Assembly (NCBI GenBank): GCA_045531965.1
Contig: JAZSFA010000017.1
Location: 17,166-81,165 of the forward strand
Direction of reading: 5' to 3'
Length of the DNA: 64,000 bases
Source: CAMEON01 sp045531965
GTDB taxonomy: Bacteria > Bacillota > Clostridia > Oscillospirales > CAG-272
Of this stretch, positions 43,988 to 53,100 are shown piece by piece. The notes beneath the pieces are model-generated. The model had not been told where the DNA came from. It saw only the letters and a program-made list of their open reading frames with translations, and searched no databases. A program made the position numbers and the translations under genes. Numbering within the stretch: the stretch's first letter is position 1; each line of letters opens with the position of its first letter.

Positions 43988-44113
43988 GTAGTGGTCAATG
44001 CCATAAATGGGCACAAAAGCGTATCGAGGTTGAGCGTTCCCCGTAACCCGACAGGGAATCCTACCCTATGCGATATATACGCCACCCACAATTTACGAAG
44101 GAGGTGCACCAAA
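43988..44113 (+). promoter_or_regulatory. rpmH leader with possible structure
   Basis: An untranslated leader of about 115 bases. A closing helix GCGTAT (44019-44024) with ATACGC (44077-44082) could enclose a small hairpin TTCCC/GGGAA (44037-44041 with 44054-44058). Not a riboswitch or ribosomal leader I recognise. Confidence 0.35.
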
Positions 44114-44248
44114 ATGCTCAGAACTTACCAGCCTAAAAAGAGACAGAGAAAGAAGGAGCATGGCTTCAGAAAGAGAATGAGAACTGCTGATGGCAGAAAC
44201 GTTCTCAAGAGAAGACGCGCTAAGGGCAGAAAGAGACTGACCTATTGA
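44114..44248 (+). CDS. rpmH: Ribosomal protein L34
   Basis: A complete 44-residue L34: MLRTYQPKKRQRKKEHGF, then RMRTADGRNVLKRRRAKGR. The ATG at 44114 follows GAAGGAGGTG. It is upstream of rnpA, the conserved order near bacterial origins. Confidence 0.97.
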   Translation: MLRTYQPKKRQRKKEHGFRKRMRTADGRNVLKRRRAKGRKRLTY

Positions 44249-44418
44249 TCAGCGGAATCAGCGTGAAGCTTTGCGCTTTATTCCCACATGAGGCAGAACC
44301 CAAGACGCTCGATTCGCCGCTGTTTTGCCATAGAAAAACCGCCGATGACTGATAGAACAAGGTTTTAGCTGTGTCTGTCTTTCCTCGGGGTTTTTTCTTG
44401 CTATGAAATATGTAACCG

Positions 44419-44480
44419 TTTTGAAAGTTCTTGAAGGGTACGGGAAACATAAATGAAAATCGTTATTAGATGTTTCCCCC
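44419..44480 (-). repeat. Degenerate copy of the palindromic repeat
   Basis: Begins TTTTGAAAGTTCTTGAAGGG and has arms GGGAAACAT and ATGTTTCCCC, in the reverse orientation; the central part is diverged. It lies between rpmH and rnpA. Compare the copies at 55995 and 54456. Confidence 0.55.
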
Positions 44481-44492
44481 ATATGAAGAAAA

Positions 44493-44918
44493 ATGAAGGA
44501 CATCGCCATTAAGGAGAATCATTTATATCAAAAGGCATTTCGCCGCGGCCAACGATGGTCGGGGCAATTTGTGACGGTCTGTGTCCTGAAAGATCTTCAT
44601 GCAAAGCGACTGATGAAAGAAAGTCCTCAAAAGCAATATCTGAATCGAATCGGTTTGTCGGTTCCCAAGCGGGAAGGTGGCGCCGTGGAACGAAACCGCG
44701 TCAAACGTATTCTGAGGGCAGGTCTTGCGGAGGTGCGAAAAAAGAAACCCCTAAAAACGGGATATTTGATCGTGATCTCTACCCGAAAGGGCATAGAAAA
44801 AATCAAAAGCACAGCTGTTGCATCTGAACTTCATTATATTTTCAAAAAACTGGATATGTTTGCTGCCCCTGCAAGCAAACCCGGTCAACAAGAGGGGCAT
44901 CATAAGTCACAGCCATGA
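44493..44918 (+). CDS. rnpA: Ribonuclease P protein component
   Basis: A 141-residue basic protein cofactor of RNase P. Family landmarks are YQKAFRRGQRW, RIGLSVPKREGGAVERNRVKRILRAGL (the RNR motif) and YLIVISTRKG. The start at 44493 has only a weak ribosome-binding site; the length fits the family apart from a 15-residue C-terminal tail. It overlaps yidD by four bases. Confidence 0.95.
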   Translation: MKDIAIKENHLYQKAFRRGQRWSGQFVTVCVLKDLHAKRLMKESPQKQYLNRIGLSVPKREGGAVERNRVKRILRAGLAEVRKKKPLKTGYLIVISTRKGIEKIKSTAVASELHYIFKKLDMFAAPASKPGQQEGHHKSQP

Positions 44919-45304
44919 AAAAAATTTTCATGGCGCTCATCCGCTTCTATCAAAAGTGGATATCACCGCTTAAACCGCCTTGCTGCCGTTTCACGCCTAC
45001 TTGTTCTGCATATGCTATGGAGGCGTTTGAAAGAAGAGGATGTATGGCGGGTTTTATTCTCATGATTTGGAGAATCCTGCGTTGCAGTCCTATGTCTCCT
45101 TCAGGATATGATCCTGTGCCGGAAAAGGGATTTCGCACTATGCCTATGCGATGGAGTACGTTTCGCAAGGCTCAAAATGAACCGCCCAAAATTCCCTTGG
45201 ATGCGGAAGATAGGGCTTTGAATAACACTCAAGATCATCTCAACACTGAGGATAAACAGGAGATCCAAATCAAAGACATTACAGACGAGTCGGACAAGCT
45301 ATAA
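44915..45304 (+). CDS. yidD: Membrane protein insertion efficiency factor YidD
   Basis: A 129-residue protein of which the first 75 residues are the YidD domain (FYQKWISPLKPPCCRFTPTCSAYAMEAF, then GWRILRC-like WRILRCSPMSPSGYDPVP). It helps YidC insert membrane proteins. The rest is a hydrophilic tail not usual for the family. The start overlaps the rnpA stop (ATGA), showing coupling. Confidence 0.93.
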   Translation: MKKIFMALIRFYQKWISPLKPPCCRFTPTCSAYAMEAFERRGCMAGFILMIWRILRCSPMSPSGYDPVPEKGFRTMPMRWSTFRKAQNEPPKIPLDAEDRALNNTQDHLNTEDKQEIQIKDITDESDKL

Positions 45305-45409
45305 AGCGAGAGCCGACATACGCAGCGGCCACAGACAGAGGAGCCGCAAACCAAATGTCCCTTATACAAGGGATTAAAAACCATTACAAAGAATGGATTG
45401 GTATTGAAA

Positions 45410-47149
45410 ATGAAGCATATCATCCCTAAATTACGCAATTCCCGCTTATCTGCGATTGCCGTGAGACTGATCATGGCGCTGCTGGTGCTGACCATGCTCG
45501 GCGGTGTTTTGACAGCTTGCGGAAGAAACGCAAATACGACTACCATCACACTGAAGGCAAATACCATCACCGTAGACGAGAATAATGCTTTGAGTGAAGA
45601 TGATATCAATGATCTCGCAGCTGAGATTGCCGGTAAAAAGAACGGTGCGACCATCAGAGAATATTTGGTGGCTGCATATCGCGGCTATGACATGACTGCC
45701 GAAGGATTTAATGACGACAAACTTCCCGAGCCTAACCTTGAAAAAGTCAGCGCTTATGCTTATAACGTCATCAAATACGAGAGCTTTGATATTGACAATA
45801 GCAAGAGCTATAAAAATCTGAATGCTCATGACGTGGAGGATCTGGTCAATTCTCTCAAGTCTACCGTAACTGTCGAATCCAAGATGAATTTTGTGGATAC
45901 GCTCCTGCACTGGGTCGCTTTGGGTTTTGAATGGCTTATTAACGTGCCCGGATTTGGCAGTTTTATTCTCGGAACCTTCTATTTTGCTATCATCGTAGAA
46001 ATTCTGATGTTGCCTCTTGCAATCTACCAGCAGAGAAATTCCCGCAAGCAAGCACTGCTTCGCCCCAAGGAAATGGCTATTCGAAAGAAATATGCCGGCA
46101 GAAACGATCAGGCAACCCAGCAAAAGGCATCTCAGGAAGTGGCAGAGATGTATCAGAAGGAAGGCTTTAGCCCGATGTCCGGTTGCTTGCCGTTGCTGTT
46201 GACATTCCCTGTCATTATCGCGCTCTATAACATCGTTATCAACCCCTTGAAATATATGTTGGGTGCATCTGATGAGCTGACCGCCGCCTTGACAACCTTC
46301 GCCAAAGCCTCTAAAGCTGCAGGCGGTCTCGGTATGGAACTGAACACACAGTCCGGTACCATCGAGCTTCTGTCCCTGATCCGTAATGGCGGTCTTTCCG
46401 AAAGTATTTTGGAAGGATTCCCCCAGTTTGCCTTTTTCTCCAACGGTGCTTCCTGTGCGGAAGCATTGGAACCCCTTTTGGAGCGCATTCCCGATTTCTC
46501 TTTGTTCGGTGCTAACTTTGGTCTGAATCCCGGTATTGAAAATCCTTGGTTGCTGTTTATCCCTGTGATAACCTTCGCCCTGTATTTCTTCAGTACCAAG
46601 CTCAACCGCAAGCTGACCTTCCAACCTACCGCCAACGATCCTCAAAATGGCTGCTCCAACAACATGATGAATATTATGATGCCTGCCATGTCTGCCGGAT
46701 TTACTTTCATTGTACCCGGTGCCGTGGGTATTTACTGGGGATTCAAGAGTATTGTGGGTATGGTCAAGCAAGTGATCATTTCTAAGGTGATGCCTCTGCC
46801 TCAGTTTACCGAGGCTGATTTCAAGGCTGCCGAAAAAGAACTTGCCGCCAAGGAGAAAAACCGTCCCGTGAAAAAGAGCGGAACAAAGAACCCTAATATC
46901 CGTTCTCTCCATCATATTGATGACGACGATGATCTGGAGCCGCTGCCTAAGTCCGAAAAGAAGGACTATGTGGAAGATGACGAGCCTTCTAAGGAAGAAG
47001 CCAAGGGTGCTTATCTTGGCGATGCAACCTTAAAGGAGGACGCGCCTGAGCGAAAGCCTAAGGAAAAGAAAAATAAGAAAAAGTCCCAAACGGACGAGAA
47101 TACGGATTCTACTCCTGAAGGTGGAGAAGAATCGTCTGATAAAAACTAA
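45410..47149 (+). CDS. yidC: YidC/Oxa1-type membrane protein insertase
   Basis: A 579-residue insertase. The N-terminus has a lipoprotein-like signal with LTAC near residue 37, then an extracellular region of about 110 residues that is longer than in SpoIIIJ. The Oxa1 core has the helices WLINVPGFGSFILGTFYFAIIVE, the hydrophilic loop QQRNSRKQALLRPKE, and FPVIIALYNIVINP, a large extracellular loop, and the last helices near 380-440. A long charged C-terminal tail (DDDDLEPLPK...KKNKKK) may contact ribosomes. The ATG at 45410 is chosen; a TTG at 45398 is an alternative, and neither has a strong ribosome-binding site. Confidence 0.94.
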   Translation: MKHIIPKLRNSRLSAIAVRLIMALLVLTMLGGVLTACGRNANTTTITLKANTITVDENNALSEDDINDLAAEIAGKKNGATIREYLVAAYRGYDMTAEGFNDDKLPEPNLEKVSAYAYNVIKYESFDIDNSKSYKNLNAHDVEDLVNSLKSTVTVESKMNFVDTLLHWVALGFEWLINVPGFGSFILGTFYFAIIVEILMLPLAIYQQRNSRKQALLRPKEMAIRKKYAGRNDQATQQKASQEVAEMYQKEGFSPMSGCLPLLLTFPVIIALYNIVINPLKYMLGASDELTAALTTFAKASKAAGGLGMELNTQSGTIELLSLIRNGGLSESILEGFPQFAFFSNGASCAEALEPLLERIPDFSLFGANFGLNPGIENPWLLFIPVITFALYFFSTKLNRKLTFQPTANDPQNGCSNNMMNIMMPAMSAGFTFIVPGAVGIYWGFKSIVGMVKQVIISKVMPLPQFTEADFKAAEKELAAKEKNRPVKKSGTKNPNIRSLHHIDDDDDLEPLPKSEKKDYVEDDEPSKEEAKGAYLGDATLKEDAPERKPKEKKNKKKSQTDENTDSTPEGGEESSDKN

Positions 47150-47191
47150 GCAGACCAATCAATAGACAATCAAATAAAGGATATAATAAAG

Positions 47192-48373
47192 ATGAAAAAA
47201 GAAATTGAAGTCAGCGCAAAAACAAAAGAAGAGGCGATTGCCAAAGCAGTAGAACTGCTGGGTGCCCCCGGTGAATCCGCGCTGTTTATTACTGTGATCA
47301 ATGAAGGGCGCAAGGGCTTCCTTGGTTTTGGCTCTGTGGATGCGACCATTAAGGCTGTTTATCAGATTCCCGATGCTCCCGTGGAAAAAAAGGAGCGCGG
47401 TGATCGTCGTGATCGTCGTGACAGGGGAAACCGCCGCGGTGACCGCCGCGACCGAGCTCCCCGCAATATCGAAGCTGTTGCTACCGAAAACACCGAGACC
47501 GAAGATGTCGAGCATTTGCCCGGTGAGTTGCCTGTTCGTCAGCCCAAAAGCAAGAACCGCCAAAATACTCCCCAAATCCGTAAAACTTATGAAAATGTCG
47601 ATCCCGCAACCGTGAAGGATAGTGAGCGTATGGCGTATGAGTTTATCACCGGTTTGGTTGCTAATATGGGTCTGCAGGACGTGGTTATTGGCATGCATCC
47701 CGGTGATAATGATGATATGGTTATCACGGTGGACGGCGATGCCGCGGGTGTGCTGATCGGTCACCACGGCGACACGTTGGATGCTCTCCAATACCTTGCC
47801 AACCTTGCCGCTAACAAGAAGGAAGAGGGGGAGAAGCGCGAGTATGCCCGTATTACCGTAGACGTAGAGTCCTATCGCGCTAAGCGTGAGGATGCTCTTC
47901 GTGCCCTCGCTCGCAAAAAGGCTAATCAGGTGCTCAAATATAAGAAGAGCATCATGCTGGAGCCTATGAATCCCTATGAACGCCGCATCATTCACTCCGA
48001 GATCCAGCACATGGATGGTGTCACCACCAATTCCATCGGTACGGATAATAACCGCCGTATTGTGATTTTCCTGGAGGATGAAGGCATGCCTGAATCCGAT
48101 GTGACAAAGGCTTCGGGTTCCGCAGGAGAGAAATCCGGTCGTTCCCGTAACCGCCGCCGCCGTAAGAGCAGCGGTGCTGTTGTAGATCCTTTGGCAGGCT
48201 CGGGTCGCGTGATGCCCACCACCTCTGCTTTTGATGAGGATGACGTAAAGGATCCCTTTGATATCGATCTGTCCGCCGCTACCTACTCCGAAGAGGATGA
48301 GAAAGAGGTGGAGGAAGCACCCGTAAAGGATGATCTGTTTTCCTTGCCTGATCTTTCTAACACAGAGGATTAA
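47192..48373 (+). CDS. jag: RNA-binding protein Jag (KhpB)
   Basis: A 393-residue protein. The Jag_N domain (KEIEVSAKTKEEAIAKAVELL, GFLGFG) is followed by a very basic RDRRDRG region and an acidic linker, then a type II KH domain (GVLIGHHGDTLDALQYL) and R3H (RIIHSEIQHMDGVTTNS). The C-terminal 80 residues are unusual, with RSRNRRRRKSSG and an acidic end. KhpB proteins bind RNA together with KhpA and affect cell division. Follows yidC by 42 bases. Confidence 0.94.
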   Translation: MKKEIEVSAKTKEEAIAKAVELLGAPGESALFITVINEGRKGFLGFGSVDATIKAVYQIPDAPVEKKERGDRRDRRDRGNRRGDRRDRAPRNIEAVATENTETEDVEHLPGELPVRQPKSKNRQNTPQIRKTYENVDPATVKDSERMAYEFITGLVANMGLQDVVIGMHPGDNDDMVITVDGDAAGVLIGHHGDTLDALQYLANLAANKKEEGEKREYARITVDVESYRAKREDALRALARKKANQVLKYKKSIMLEPMNPYERRIIHSEIQHMDGVTTNSIGTDNNRRIVIFLEDEGMPESDVTKASGSAGEKSGRSRNRRRRKSSGAVVDPLAGSGRVMPTTSAFDEDDVKDPFDIDLSAATYSEEDEKEVEEAPVKDDLFSLPDLSNTED

Positions 48374-48543
48374 CGGATAGAAAAGATTTCTGTTCGACGA
48401 AGGAGATGTTTCTTCAGTCATGAAAACGACGTCTGAGCATCTCTATCATGAACAAGTGTCATTTTGTATCTCTTATGTTTCGGCGGAAGTCGAGTCGTTG
48501 CACATCATAACGTACCCGACTTCCGCTATAAAAGAAAAAAATG

Positions 48544-48572
48544 TTGACAAGACAACTTTTATATGTTATAAT
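48544..48572 (+). promoter_or_regulatory. mnmE promoter
   Basis: TTGACA (48544-48549), 17 bp, TATAAT (48567-48572), a perfect consensus. The mnmE start is 20 bases further. Confidence 0.9.
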
Positions 48573-48592
48573 AGAGCTAACCAAAGGAAAGG

Positions 48593-50014
48593 ATGTTACA
48601 TTTGGCATATTTTGATACCATTGCCGCCATCAGTACACCTTTTGGCAAAGGTGGTGTAGCCGTGATCCGTCTTTCGGGTCCCGACGCTCTGCAAGTGACG
48701 GATCAAATTTTTCGACCAAAGTCAAAAAAATATACGTCGTTGCAGGAAGCTCCTGCTCGGGTCATGATCTATGGTGACGTAATCTCTCCCGAAGATCCGT
48801 CCCGTGTATTGGATGACGTCTTGTGCGTCGTGTTCCCTGCGCCTCATTCGTTTACGGGTGAGAATGTAGTGGAGATTTCTTGCCATGGTGGTGTATTGGT
48901 GACGCGAAGTGTGCTGTCTGCTTGTTTGACGGCAGGAGCGCGCGCGGCGGAAGCTGGAGAATATACCCGACGTGCCTATCTCAATGGGAAAATGAATCTT
49001 CCCGAGGCGGAAGCATTGGGCAATCTTTTGGAAGCAGGCAACGATGAACAGATGCGGCTGGCTCGCGCCGGCATGAAAGGTCACCTGGCAAGAGAAATGG
49101 AGAAAATCTATAGTCAACTTGTCACCATTCTTGCCAATCTCGAGGTGGGAATGGATTTTCCCGAAGAAGATCTGACCGAAATTCCACGGGAGGATATGAT
49201 CCTTCTCCTGTCTGATTTATTGGGTCAGCTAAACCGACTCAAAGACACCTATCGAACAGGACACGCCATTGCGGAGGGGGTTCCAACTGCCATCGTCGGT
49301 CGCCCGAATGCCGGAAAATCAGCACTGTATAACCGTCTTGTGGGACGAGATGCCGCCATTGTTACCAGCATTGCCGGAACAACCCGAGACGTACTGTCCG
49401 AGACAGTTTCTTTAGGACGGGTCACGCTTCGCTTATCGGATACCGCCGGGTTGCGGGATACAGAGGATCCTGTGGAACAAATCGGCGTACAACGCGCCAA
49501 GAATGTCTTGACAGAAGCCGAACTGGTGCTTGCCTTATTTGATGGTTCTGAGCTACCCTCCAAAGAAGATCTGGTGTTGCTGTCATCATTGAAAGAACAG
49601 GAGAAAATCGGCAAAAAAGTGCTTTATCTTCTGACCAAACATGATCTTTGGAAGGACGGTTCGATTCCGTTTTTGACGCAGGAAATACAGGACTCTGTCC
49701 ATTTTATGACAATTTCATCTCAAACGGGGCAAGGAATGGAGGATTTGACCGCTTCTATCGAAAAAGTCTTTATCGACGGTACCCTTGATACCGGTGCATC
49801 TGCCATTGTTTTCAGTGCCCGTCAATATGTCGCGCTCACGGGCGCTATTGACGCGCTTACGCAGGCGATACAAGCCCTTGAGATGTTTTTGCCCTACGAT
49901 TTGTGTGCTGAAGATCTGCGGGAGACATTGTCATCCTTGGGAGAGCTGTCGGGGCACAGCGTCAGAGAAGAAGTAATTTCCGAGATATTTCATAAATTTT
50001 GTGTGGGTAAATAA
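48593..50014 (+). CDS. mnmE: tRNA modification GTPase MnmE
   Basis: A 473-residue GTPase that acts with MnmG. The N-terminal domain (DTIAAISTPFGKGGVAVIRLSG) binds folate; the inserted G domain has GRPNAGKS (G1), DTAGLRDT (G3) and TKHD (G4); it ends in CVGK with the essential Cys. Start: the ATG at 48593 has AAGGA close upstream; a TTG at 48602 with eight-base spacing to AAAGGA is also possible. It has its own strong promoter, and an acyl-CoA ligase gene follows after 20 bases. Confidence 0.96.
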   Translation: MLHLAYFDTIAAISTPFGKGGVAVIRLSGPDALQVTDQIFRPKSKKYTSLQEAPARVMIYGDVISPEDPSRVLDDVLCVVFPAPHSFTGENVVEISCHGGVLVTRSVLSACLTAGARAAEAGEYTRRAYLNGKMNLPEAEALGNLLEAGNDEQMRLARAGMKGHLAREMEKIYSQLVTILANLEVGMDFPEEDLTEIPREDMILLLSDLLGQLNRLKDTYRTGHAIAEGVPTAIVGRPNAGKSALYNRLVGRDAAIVTSIAGTTRDVLSETVSLGRVTLRLSDTAGLRDTEDPVEQIGVQRAKNVLTEAELVLALFDGSELPSKEDLVLLSSLKEQEKIGKKVLYLLTKHDLWKDGSIPFLTQEIQDSVHFMTISSQTGQGMEDLTASIEKVFIDGTLDTGASAIVFSARQYVALTGAIDALTQAIQALEMFLPYDLCAEDLRETLSSLGELSGHSVREEVISEIFHKFCVGK

Positions 50015-50034
50015 CCCACGAAAGGAGTTTTACG

Positions 50035-51780
50035 ATGGAAAAGACGAAGTACAAGCCGATCAATCGCCGCCGTATGGTGCGGACGCTTCCCCATATTTGG
50101 GATGCCATTGATCTTGTCGGTGTTATCAACAGCCATGGAGATAAAACCTGCTTCCGCTATTTCGAAGGTAAGGAACTGCGTTCCATGACTTATGCCCAGT
50201 TCGGCACCATGATCCATGAAACCGCCGCCGCTTTCAAGGCAATGAATCTTGAGGGCGAGAAAATCGTTGTAATCGGCGATAATTCTCCTCAGTGGCTCAG
50301 CACATATGTGGCTGCTTTGGCTTCGGGATGTGTCATTGTTCCTATGGATAAAGAGCTGGACATTGAAGAGGTCCGCAAGTTTTTTGGAATCGTTGATGCC
50401 AAAGCTGTGGTATACAGTAAAAGCTTTAACGAGAAGTTCATTAAGAGTATTGAAGCAAACGATACAAGTATCCAGTATTTCATTCCCATAACGCCTGCAT
50501 ATAACAGCGATTTTGACCATAAAGTGATTACCTTTGAAGAGCTTTTAACCTGCGGACGTGAGCGAATTGAGCGCGAGGGCTATGATTATCCCATTCTGCA
50601 TAACCGCGAGGCTTTGGCTGAGATGCTGTTCACCTCGGGTACCACGGGTACGTCCAAGTGCGTTATGCTTTGTCAGAAGAATATCTTCTCCGTGGTCAAT
50701 TCCGCTGTAGAAACCGTTTGCTTTGTGCCGGAAGACGTTCTTGTATCGGTACTTCCCGTACACCATACCTATGAATTGATGTGCTTGATGGCGGAATTTG
50801 TCTTTGGTATTGAAGTTTGTATCAACGACTCTCTCCGTCACGTGATGAGAAACTTCAAGCTATTCAAGCCCACGGGTCTGGTACTGGTTCCCTTGTTCCT
50901 GAATACCATGTATAAGTCCATTTGGTCCGAGGCTGAAAAGTCCGGGCGGGATAAGGCGCTGAAAACAGGTCTTGCTTTGTCCAAGTCTCTTTTGGCTGTG
51001 GGTATTGACAAGCGCCGAAGTATTTTCAAGGCTGTACACGAAGCCTTCGGCGGACGACTGGATCACATCATTTGCGGAGGCGCAAAACTGAATCCTGATT
51101 TGATTGCGGCTTTTGAAGATTTCGGTATTTGCATATGCGAAGGCTTTGGTATTACCGAATGTTCTCCCTTGGCAAGTGTTGACAGGTATTATAAGCGCAA
51201 GTGGGGTTCTGTGGGTCCTGCTGTGCCCGCTTGCCGTATCCGTGTATCCGAAGAATTTTCTGACGGCACGCTCAATGAAAAGGGTTTCATGGAAGGCGAG
51301 CTTCAGATCAAGGGAGATAATGTTATGCTAGGCTACTATAACAATCCCGAAGCTAACGAAGCTGCCTTTACCAAAGACGGTTGGTATCGTACGGGTGACG
51401 TAGGCTACATGGATGAAGACGGTTACGTTTTTATCACAGGTCGTTGTAAGTCTGTGATCGTTTTGGAAAACGGTAAAAATGTCTTCCCCGAAGAAATTGA
51501 AGAATATCTGACTCAGATTGATACCATTGCGGAAGTTATTGTGGTAGGTCGCAAGGCGAAGGACAGCGACGAGATCATTCTGACTGCTGTGGTATATCCT
51601 AACGTAGATAAGTTCCCCACAGGAGCTACCAAGGAATTGATCCAGGAGTCCATTCGTAATTCTATCAACCAAACCAACCGCCGTCTGCCTTCTTTCAAGC
51701 AGGTGAAGGCTGTTGAACTTCGTGATACCGAGTTTGAAAAGACCCCCACCAAGAAGATCAAGAGATTCTTGGTGAAATAA
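50035..51780 (+). CDS. AMP-forming acyl-CoA ligase
   Basis: A 581-residue ANL-superfamily enzyme, closest in layout to long-chain fatty-acid-CoA ligases. The P-loop is LFTSGTTGTSKCVM, then the A5 region EGFGITECSP, A7/A8 YRTGDVGYMDEDGYVFITGR and the catalytic Lys in EKTPTKKIKRF near the C-terminus. It activates a carboxylic acid as acyl-AMP and transfers it to CoA; chain length cannot be read from the sequence. It is behind GAAAGGAG and is coupled to hemW by a TAATG overlap. Confidence 0.9.
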   Translation: MEKTKYKPINRRRMVRTLPHIWDAIDLVGVINSHGDKTCFRYFEGKELRSMTYAQFGTMIHETAAAFKAMNLEGEKIVVIGDNSPQWLSTYVAALASGCVIVPMDKELDIEEVRKFFGIVDAKAVVYSKSFNEKFIKSIEANDTSIQYFIPITPAYNSDFDHKVITFEELLTCGRERIEREGYDYPILHNREALAEMLFTSGTTGTSKCVMLCQKNIFSVVNSAVETVCFVPEDVLVSVLPVHHTYELMCLMAEFVFGIEVCINDSLRHVMRNFKLFKPTGLVLVPLFLNTMYKSIWSEAEKSGRDKALKTGLALSKSLLAVGIDKRRSIFKAVHEAFGGRLDHIICGGAKLNPDLIAAFEDFGICICEGFGITECSPLASVDRYYKRKWGSVGPAVPACRIRVSEEFSDGTLNEKGFMEGELQIKGDNVMLGYYNNPEANEAAFTKDGWYRTGDVGYMDEDGYVFITGRCKSVIVLENGKNVFPEEIEEYLTQIDTIAEVIVVGRKAKDSDEIILTAVVYPNVDKFPTGATKELIQESIRNSINQTNRRLPSFKQVKAVELRDTEFEKTPTKKIKRFLVK

Positions 51781-52994
51781 TGGGTCAATCATATGAGCGG
51801 AATTTGATCTGTATGAAACAAAATCATGATACCCCCAAAAGCTCTTCCGAGCCATTGGGGGTCTACCTTCATATACCTTTTTGTAAGAGCAAATGTCCCT
51901 ACTGCGACTTTTGCTCTTTTCCGCATCCCAGCGAGTCTGTGGTTTCAAACTACGTTTCTTGTTTGATTCGAGATATAGAAATTTGGGGCAAAAAATGTCG
52001 GGGACGTACCATAGATACCGTTTATTTTGGCGGAGGAACACCGTCCTTGTTGTCGCCCATGGATGTTCAGCGGTTGACATCCGCTGTTTTATCGTTTTTT
52101 TCGGTAGAAACGAGTGCCGAAATCACTTTAGAGTGTAATCCTGCCGTCTTAACGGAAGAGGCTATAGCCGCTTGGGTTGCAGGAGGCGTTAACCGCGTCA
52201 GTATGGGCGTGCAAAGTGCTCATGACGTAGAACTGAAAGCGTTGGGACGTCTACATACTTGGAAAGACGTTTGCCATACCGTTGAGATGGTACGCCGGGT
52301 GGGGGTGGACAATATCAACCTTGATTTTATGTTAGGTATTCCCCATCAAACCGCGGATAGCCTTTCAGAGACACTTCGGCAAGCAGTAGCACTACGTCCA
52401 ACCCATTTGTCTGCCTACTGCCTTATGCTGGAGGAAGGAACGCCTTTTGCCCGTCGAGGTGCTAAAGCATTGGGGCTTCCTGATGACGATGATGTGGTAG
52501 ATCTGTATGAATTTGCTGCCCGTTACTTGAGGTCTCAAGGATACGAGCATTATGAGATCAGCAATTTTGCTATGCCGGGAAAGCGATCTCGTCATAATCT
52601 TCATACGTGGCAGGGAAGAGAATACGTGGGCTTGGGTGTTGCGGCACATGGATACGTATCGGGTGTACGTTACGGAAACAACCGGGATCTGTCAGGCTAT
52701 ATAGCAGGGAAGGATATCACGGAAGCCCGAATGGAGATCAGTCCCACAGAAGCGGCGGAAGAAGCCATCATGTTAGGACTGCGGCTGTCTGACGGTATTT
52801 ATCCTTGCGACTTGGAAAGAAAATTCCCTATCGCGTTTCCTCAATCTTTTTTTGACACTTGCGAACGCTTGACGGCTTCAGGATTGATGATTTGTCGGGG
52901 GGATCAAATCGCGTTGACGGAAAAAGGTTTTTTGCTCAGCAATCAAATTATTGCAGATCTGTTAGAAAAAATTGATGTGAAGAATCAAAACTGA
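51780..52994 (+). CDS. hemW: Heme chaperone HemW-like radical SAM protein
   Basis: A 404-residue radical SAM protein. The cluster motif is CKSKCPYCDFC (about residues 36-46), SAM-binding FGGGTPS follows, and the HemN C-terminal domain is present (KLDLSDGIY-like RLSDGIYPCDLERKF). Formerly called oxygen-independent coproporphyrinogen oxidase-like, HemW proteins carry heme and lack HemN's extra N-terminal segment, as here. The ATG at 51780 overlaps the ligase stop; an ATG at 51813 is an alternative start. It ends the plus-strand group. Confidence 0.88.
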   Translation: MGQSYERNLICMKQNHDTPKSSSEPLGVYLHIPFCKSKCPYCDFCSFPHPSESVVSNYVSCLIRDIEIWGKKCRGRTIDTVYFGGGTPSLLSPMDVQRLTSAVLSFFSVETSAEITLECNPAVLTEEAIAAWVAGGVNRVSMGVQSAHDVELKALGRLHTWKDVCHTVEMVRRVGVDNINLDFMLGIPHQTADSLSETLRQAVALRPTHLSAYCLMLEEGTPFARRGAKALGLPDDDDVVDLYEFAARYLRSQGYEHYEISNFAMPGKRSRHNLHTWQGREYVGLGVAAHGYVSGVRYGNNRDLSGYIAGKDITEARMEISPTEAAEEAIMLGLRLSDGIYPCDLERKFPIAFPQSFFDTCERLTASGLMICRGDQIALTEKGFLLSNQIIADLLEKIDVKNQN

Positions 52995-53033
52995 GTTTTT
53001 TCTGTTTGTATCATGAAAAAATCCTGTTTACCC

Positions 53034-53062
53034 TTGACAAGTTTAAAAAAATAGAGTACAAT
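53034..53062 (+). promoter_or_regulatory. Promoter of the lipoprotein gene at 53101
   Basis: TTGACA (53034-53039), 17 bp, TACAAT (53057-53062), with AAGAAAGGAAA before the start. Confidence 0.85.
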
Positions 53063-53100
53063 AAATACATCACAAATTCTTTTTAAGAAAGGAAACTACC

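Noticed and set aside
45446..46915. A 489-codon minus-strand open frame over yidC
   Set aside because: It is antisense to the YidC gene; no family similarity is apparent.
48420..48659. A small plus-strand frame before mnmE
   Set aside because: It covers the mnmE promoter and the start of mnmE in another frame; it resembles no known small protein.
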